Shown one piece after another: positions 15,001 through 18,663 of a stretch of 18,663 nucleotides of DNA. Numbering within the stretch: position 1 is the first letter of the stretch; each line of letters opens with the position of its first letter. Position numbers and translations under genes: made by a program. The stretch comes from Methylococcaceae bacterium (GTDB lineage Bacteria > Pseudomonadota > Gammaproteobacteria > Methylococcales > Methylomonadaceae). Location of the stretch: assembly GCA_030699345.1 (NCBI GenBank), contig JAUYMX010000458.1, positions 1 to 18,663 of the forward strand. The letters run 5' to 3'. The notes beneath the pieces were generated by a model, which saw only the letters and a program-made list of their open reading frames with translations, ran no database searches and was not told where the DNA came from.

Positions 15001-16323
15001 ATGTTGAAAAAGAAAAATATATTTGTTTTGTCCTTAGGGATAACCTTTGGCGTCATCATTGGTCTTTGCGGTAGTGTATTTGCAGAGAAAAATAATGGTG
15101 CTGCCGTAACAGACACGGAAGTGCTTCCCTATGAAGACCTTCGCACTTTTACTGAAATATTTGGGCGTATCAAGCAAGATTATGTCGAGCCTGTGTCTGA
15201 CAAAAAACTGTTGGAAGACGCAATACGCGGCATGCTAAGTGGATTGGATCCTCATTCCGCCTATTTAGCGGCTGACGAATACCAGGAATTAAAAGAAGGC
15301 ACAACCGGTCAATTTGGCGGCTTAGGTATAGAAGTCACCATGGAAAACGGCTTTATCAAGGTTGTCTCTCCTATTGACGATACGCCGGCGCAACGCGCCG
15401 GTCTTAAAACTGGCGATTTAATTGTTAAACTTGATGAACAGCCGGTAAAAGGCATGAGTTTAACCGATGCAGTCAAGCTTATGCGTGGTGAGCCTGGTAG
15501 CAAAATTTTGTTAACTATTGTTCGCGAAGGTGAAGAAGCGCCGCTGAAAATCACCTTAATTCGCGACATAATAAAAGTCAAAAGTGTAAAAAACCGCATG
15601 CTGGAAAAAGGCTACGGTTACTTGCGTATAAGCAGTTTTCAGTCAGGTACTGGCGAAGGTCTTAAAGAATCGCTCGCTGCACTTAAGAAAGAAAACGGTG
15701 GTGACTTGAAAGGTTTGGTGCTGGATTTAAGAAACAACCCCGGTGGTGTTCTTAACGCTGCCGTTGAAGTTAGCGACGCATTTATTAAAAGCGGCCTGAT
15801 TGTTTATACCGAAGGACGTATTGCTAACTCAGAAATGCGCTTCAATGCGGCTCCCGATGATTTATTAAACGGTGCTCCGATTGTTGTGCTAATTAATGCC
15901 GGTTCGGCCTCGGCATCTGAAATTGTTGCAGGTGCCTTACAAGACCAAAAACGTGCCGTCATCATGGGTGAAAAATCGTTTGGTAAAGGTTCAGTGCAAA
16001 CCATCCTGCCGACCAGCAACGGCGCTGCAGTTAAATTAACCACAGCTCGCTACTTCACGCCTTCAGGACGATCTATTCAGGCCCAAGGCATTGAGCCGGA
16101 TGTGGCTGTGGCTCGTGTTAAATTGGAATCCTTAGATAAAGGTGAATTCACACCTATTAAAGAGGCTGATTTATCCCGTCATTTGCAGAATGGCAATAAA
16201 ACCGAAGATGCAAAGAAAAATCTACAGGATGATAAAGATAAAAAAGACGAACCACTTGAGATGAAAGACTATGCTCTATACGAAGCTCTTAATTTGCTAA
16301 AAGGTATTAGCATTATCAAGTAG
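15001..16323 (+). CDS. ctpA: Carboxy-terminal processing protease (S41)
   Basis: 440 aa periplasmic serine protease. The signal or anchor segment (IFVLSLGITFGVIIGLCGSVFA) is followed by a helical region with GMLSGLDPHSAYL, a PDZ domain (about 95-180; FGGLGIEV, DTPAQRAGLKTGDLIV) and the tail-specific protease core. LDLRNNPGGVL forms the oxyanion region. The Ser-Lys dyad is S304 (in GSASASEIVAGALQD) and K329 (in KSFGKGSVQT), 25 apart as in Prc and CtpB. The C-terminal tail is rich in Lys and Asp. Such proteases trim lipoproteins or control murein hydrolases, which fits the envC neighbour. TTTGGAG precedes the ATG at 15001. A terminator lies 10 nt after the stop. Confidence 0.96.
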   Translation: MLKKKNIFVLSLGITFGVIIGLCGSVFAEKNNGAAVTDTEVLPYEDLRTFTEIFGRIKQDYVEPVSDKKLLEDAIRGMLSGLDPHSAYLAADEYQELKEGTTGQFGGLGIEVTMENGFIKVVSPIDDTPAQRAGLKTGDLIVKLDEQPVKGMSLTDAVKLMRGEPGSKILLTIVREGEEAPLKITLIRDIIKVKSVKNRMLEKGYGYLRISSFQSGTGEGLKESLAALKKENGGDLKGLVLDLRNNPGGVLNAAVEVSDAFIKSGLIVYTEGRIANSEMRFNAAPDDLLNGAPIVVLINAGSASASEIVAGALQDQKRAVIMGEKSFGKGSVQTILPTSNGAAVKLTTARYFTPSGRSIQAQGIEPDVAVARVKLESLDKGEFTPIKEADLSRHLQNGNKTEDAKKNLQDDKDKKDEPLEMKDYALYEALNLLKGISIIK

Positions 16324-16333
16324 TTGTCCGATG

Positions 16334-16373
16334 AAAAACCGGAAGTCGGCGTTCGCTGGCTTCCGGTTTTTTT
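16334..16373 (+). terminator. Rho-independent terminator after ctpA
   Basis: A 12-bp perfect stem AAAAACCGGAAG (16334-16345) with CTTCCGGTTTTT (16360-16371), a 14-nt loop and a run of seven T (16367-16373). It ends the gpmI-envC-ctpA transcript. Confidence 0.9.
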
Positions 16374-16553
16374 ATGTCTTGAGATTATGTTTTACTTCCC
16401 CTGCGGAGCAGTAAGGAAAGTAATAATTTGATTCTGAGTTCTTTTGGTGGCAGTTGTGTCATTCGCCTCAGATTGTGCGGAATGTTTCGTTCCTCACCAC
16501 TAAAATTGCCTGCATGCACCCAATTGATAGCAGGCGATACCGACCTGAGTTGA

Positions 16554-16760
16554 AATGCTGGATTGAACCAATTGGCCGAACTGGGTAATCGCGGCTGGCT
16601 GGACACCAATAAAAACGGCGTTCAAGACAACAGCGAAGCTGGCGAACAAAATGTCACAGTCACGTTGCTTGATGTCCATAGCAATGCGTCAGGCTTACCG
16701 CAGTTCACCGACGCCAATGGCAACTATCTTTTGGGCGTGCAAATATCCGTAAATCGATGA
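16554..16760 (+). pseudogene. Remnant of an SdrD B-like (Cna B-type) repeat domain
   Basis: The frame is open from just after a stop at 16551 to 16760. It encodes LGNRGWLDTNKNGVQD, then NSEAGEQNVTVTLLD and TDANGNYLL, the signature strands of one SdrD B-like immunoglobulin-fold repeat of large bacterial surface proteins. There is no signal sequence, no credible start (only TTG at 16563) and no anchor. The similarity stops at DANGNYLL, where the expected GLxPGxY continuation is replaced by unrelated residues before the stop. It is therefore most likely a fragment of a lost large adhesin. Expression seems unlikely. Confidence 0.7.
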
Positions 16761-16864
16761 TATTGCCAATCAGATACAGGCAGTCGCTGTCGAAAAATCC
16801 CTAAATTGGGTGGTCTTATAGGCAGATGGCAGAGGGAATTCAATTTGAAGGGTATTACAGAGTC

Positions 16865-16893
16865 ATGTTGTTAATTTTGAAAATTAACAACAT
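16865..16893. repeat. Perfect 29-bp AT-rich palindrome
   Basis: ATGTTGTTAATTTT (16865-16878), a central G, then AAAATTAACAACAT (16880-16893). Both arms match perfectly over 14 bp. It lacks the GC core and flanking T-run of a classical terminator. It lies 108 nt past the pqqE stop. Confidence 0.8.
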
Positions 16894-16927
16894 ATCAATG
16901 GATTGATTCATGCAGTTAACCAGTGAA

Positions 16928-16970
16928 TGACGTTTTTGTTAAAAGTTAAATGCCTGTTACTAAAACGTCA
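16928..16970. repeat. 9-bp inverted repeat with a 25-nt centre, downstream of pqqE
   Basis: TGACGTTTT (16928-16936) and AAAACGTCA (16962-16970) pair perfectly. On the minus strand it lies 31 nt after the pqqE stop and could form a hairpin at the 3' end of the pqq transcript. It is not a strong intrinsic terminator. Confidence 0.5.
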
Positions 16971-17000
16971 CTTTGGCGTTGATTGCGGGGTAAGTCGCGG

Positions 17001-18137
17001 TTAAGTCTTATTAGATAGCCGCTTGGAGTTTTTGCTGTTACGGAATATCAACGGCTTTTCATTTGCCGATTCCGCGCTGGCTTTTGCTGAATCAATGGCT
17101 TCTTGGATAACTCCATGATTAGGCGATTTGCTGCATACCGGGTCGGTGTTGGTCATATCGCCGGTTAGTAAATATGCCTGGCAGCGACAGCCACCGAAGT
17201 CTTTTTCTTTTTCATCGCAGCTACGACAAGGTTCTTGCATCCATTCAAAGCCTCTGAAGAAATTAAAGGCTTTGGATTCATTCCAGATTTGCTCAATACT
17301 GAAGTCTTTGACATTCGGACAATCCAGGCCCGGCAAGTCGCGTGCTGAATGGCAGGGCAGGGCAACGCCGTCCGGCGCAATCGTCAAAAATGTCGTTCCC
17401 CAGCCGTTCATACAGGCTTTGGGGCGGTCTTCATAAAGATCCGGCACGACGTAATAAATCTTCATTTTACCTGCAACTTTTTCTTTGAACGCTTGGGCCA
17501 CAGCTTCGGCTTGTTCAAATTGTTCCTTGGTCGGCAGTAATAAATCTCGGTTGGCATGCGCCCAGCCGTAATATTGGGTATTCGCCAATTCCAGATAATC
17601 AGCGCCCAGCTCTTCTGCCATGGCCAAAATTTCCGGCATTTGGTGAATATTTTCGCGGTGGATAACTACGCACAGCACCATCGGATAGCCGTGTTTTTTG
17701 ACCAGATGCGCCACTTCTTTTTTGGTTTGAAAAGACGTCGTGCCGGCGATATGGTCGTTTAATTCTTGGGTGCTGGCTTGAATGCTGACTTGAATATGAT
17801 CAAGCCCGGCTTCTTTGAGTTGGATGATCTTTTCTTCCGTCAGGCCGTAACCGGAAGTGATCAGGTTGGAGTAATAGCCTAAATCTCTGGCATGTTTGAC
17901 CAGTTCGACCAAGTCTTTACGCGTTAATGGTTCGCCGCCGGAAAAACCCAATTGCACTGCGCCCATTTTGCGGGCTTGCGTGAGTACGCGCTTCCAGTCT
18001 TCAGTGTCCAATTCGGATTGATAGTTCGCATAATCAATCGGATTCGAGCAATAAGGGCACTGTAACGGGCAGGCATAAGTGAGCTCAGCCAGAAGCCAGC
18101 GCGGCGGGGTGATTTTAATGTTGTTGGATCCAGCCAT
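17001..18137 (-). CDS. pqqE: PQQ synthesis radical SAM enzyme PqqE
   Basis: Cytosolic radical SAM/SPASM protein that makes the carbon-carbon bond between Glu and Tyr of the PqqA peptide, the first step in building pyrroloquinoline quinone. 378 aa, normal length. The radical SAM cluster motif is CPLQCPYC (C23, C27, C30). GFSGGEPL follows as the SAM-binding GGE. The SPASM part has CMNGWGTTFLTIAPDG, LPCHSARDLPGL, EPCRSCDEKEKDFGGCRCQ and DPVCSKSPNH, which supply ligands for the auxiliary clusters. It works with PqqD, which delivers PqqA; pqqD overlaps its start by 23 nt. PQQ is needed by methanol dehydrogenase, which supports a methylotroph host. pqqA, pqqB and pqqC are not in the window. Confidence 0.98.
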   Translation of the reverse strand: MAGSNNIKITPPRWLLAELTYACPLQCPYCSNPIDYANYQSELDTEDWKRVLTQARKMGAVQLGFSGGEPLTRKDLVELVKHARDLGYYSNLITSGYGLTEEKIIQLKEAGLDHIQVSIQASTQELNDHIAGTTSFQTKKEVAHLVKKHGYPMVLCVVIHRENIHQMPEILAMAEELGADYLELANTQYYGWAHANRDLLLPTKEQFEQAEAVAQAFKEKVAGKMKIYYVVPDLYEDRPKACMNGWGTTFLTIAPDGVALPCHSARDLPGLDCPNVKDFSIEQIWNESKAFNFFRGFEWMQEPCRSCDEKEKDFGGCRCQAYLLTGDMTNTDPVCSKSPNHGVIQEAIDSAKASAESANEKPLIFRNSKNSKRLSNKT

Positions 18138-18387
18138 TTTTTAAAGCGACCTCTAAGAAAGCGGTAATGTCGTTGGTAAGCCCCGAAGTTGCAAACTTCT
18201 CTTCCAGATCGCTGACGATTTGTGCGAGGTTGCGAGTGCCGTCGCATAATTTCAGGATTTCAGCAGAGCTTTGATTTAGCTCGACCATACCTTCAGGATA
18301 AAGTATCACGTCTTTTTGCTGGGCTTCTTCCCATTGCAGACGATGCATCGGGGAAAATCTAATGATTTGATCTGGGTTAATGGTCAT
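18115..18387 (-). CDS. pqqD: PqqA-binding chaperone PqqD
   Basis: A 90 aa small winged-helix peptide-recognition protein that binds the PqqA precursor and presents it to PqqE. FSPMHRLQWEEAQQKDVILYPEGMVELNQSSAEIL and LCDGTRNLAQIVSDL (given here as separate blocks) match the family: RLQWEEAQ, then YPEGMVELN, then SAEILKLCDG. The last 23 nt overlap the pqqE start in another frame, indicating translational coupling. The upstream zinc-finger gene ends 17 nt before the ATG, and no good ribosome site is visible in that gap, so its translation may depend on the upstream gene. Confidence 0.95.
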   Translation of the reverse strand: MTINPDQIIRFSPMHRLQWEEAQQKDVILYPEGMVELNQSSAEILKLCDGTRNLAQIVSDLEEKFATSGLTNDITAFLEVALKNGWIQQH

Positions 18388-18404
18388 TATGGGTAGATTG
18401 AATG

Positions 18405-18662
18405 TTATGACAGTAAATTAGAAAATTCCTCAACTGCAACTTGCATAGTGCGTGCTGGCTGTTTTTGATGTTGGCTAATAGCCAAGTAGTCGTTTTCAAT
18501 TTGGTTTAAAACTAATGCATCGAAGTATTGTTCTCCGCAAAATGCACATTCCAAACAGGGAACGTTATCGACCACTAGCATTTGTTGATCCTTTTGGTAA
18601 ATGTAGCGTGTGTTTTTGTCGATAAGGTGTTTGTGTCCACAAAATACGCATTGTTCTGACAT
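18405..18662 (-). CDS. YgiT-type zinc-finger protein (possible antitoxin)
   Basis: An 85 aa protein whose ATG lies one base from the window edge; the N-terminus MSEQCVFCGHKH is typical, so it is probably complete. Two CxxC pairs (C5/C8 and C39/C42) form the zinc site, separated by the LVVDNVPCLEC segment common to YgiT/MqsA N-domains, then GEQYFDALVLNQIE. C36 is an additional cysteine. MqsA's C-terminal helix-turn-helix domain is missing. Stand-alone members usually follow a small toxin-like gene (often DUF4258), which would lie beyond the right edge. It precedes pqqD by 17 nt on the same strand, an unusual neighbour. The family is secure; an antitoxin role is inferred. Confidence 0.85.
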   Translation of the reverse strand: MSEQCVFCGHKHLIDKNTRYIYQKDQQMLVVDNVPCLECAFCGEQYFDALVLNQIENDYLAISQHQKQPARTMQVAVEEFSNLLS

Positions 18663-18663
18663 A

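Larger units (their letters stand above)
16374..17000. other. Gene-poor, apparently decayed intergenic region
   Basis: Between ctpA and pqqE no intact gene was found. Besides the SdrD B-like fragment, the region holds a short palindrome-like GGAATGTTTCGTTCC (around 16479), an inverted TGCCTGC/GCAGGC pair (around 16508-16535), the 29-bp palindrome and the 9-bp inverted repeat listed separately. A 74-codon minus-strand frame (16385-16609) overlaps the remnant antisense and shows no recognisable domain. The mix suggests old rearrangement or element debris. Confidence 0.6.

Noticed and set aside
16385..16609. 74-codon minus-strand open frame
   Set aside because: It runs antisense to the recognisable SdrD B-like remnant, has a low-complexity Leu/Arg end and no known domain; treated as chance in decayed DNA.

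Overview
The window looks like chromosomal DNA of a gammaproteobacterium, most likely a methanotroph of the Methylococcales. This is inferred from pqqD-pqqE (PQQ is the cofactor of methanol dehydrogenase), a PEP-CTERM protein whose C-terminal tag carries the WLFGSGL wording common in that group, and a secB-gpsA / gpmI-envC arrangement like that of Enterobacteria. No gene in the window is diagnostic for methane oxidation, so the assignment is an inference. Most genes are intact housekeeping genes. The unusual material lies in the regulatory DNA and at the right-hand end.

Layout, left to right: a 5'-truncated DamX-like AAA/SPOR cell-division protein, then hemE (haem synthesis) and a secreted DUF411 metal-binding protein, all on +. 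Next come cstA and its small partner ybdD/yjiX (pyruvate or peptide uptake), coupled by a TGATG junction and closed by a strong bidirectional terminator. A PEP-CTERM sorted surface protein lies on -. It has a well-formed sigma-54 promoter and two upstream copies of a 21-bp quasi-palindromic motif, in an intergenic region shared with the divergent glycogen phosphorylase gene. glgP is followed by trmL (tRNA wobble 2'-O-methylation) and a terminator.

From about 9.7 to 12.0 kb a minus-strand cluster reads arsR-type regulator, membrane rhodanese (YibN-like), secB, gpsA. The regulator has two cysteines spaced exactly as in the persulfide sensors SqrR and BigR, which fits its rhodanese neighbour. 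Divergently, gpmI, envC and ctpA form a plus-strand run: glycolysis, activation of division amidases (EnvC with a degenerate LytM domain) and a periplasmic processing protease.

Between ctpA and pqqE lie about 680 bp of apparently decayed DNA. It holds a remnant of an SdrD B-like repeat domain, a perfect 29-bp AT-rich palindrome and a second long inverted repeat. The window ends with pqqE and pqqD on -, overlapping by 23 nt. Immediately upstream of pqqD, where pqqC is usual, is a small YgiT-type zinc-finger protein of the kind found as an antitoxin.

No tRNA, rRNA, CRISPR array or intact insertion sequence was seen.
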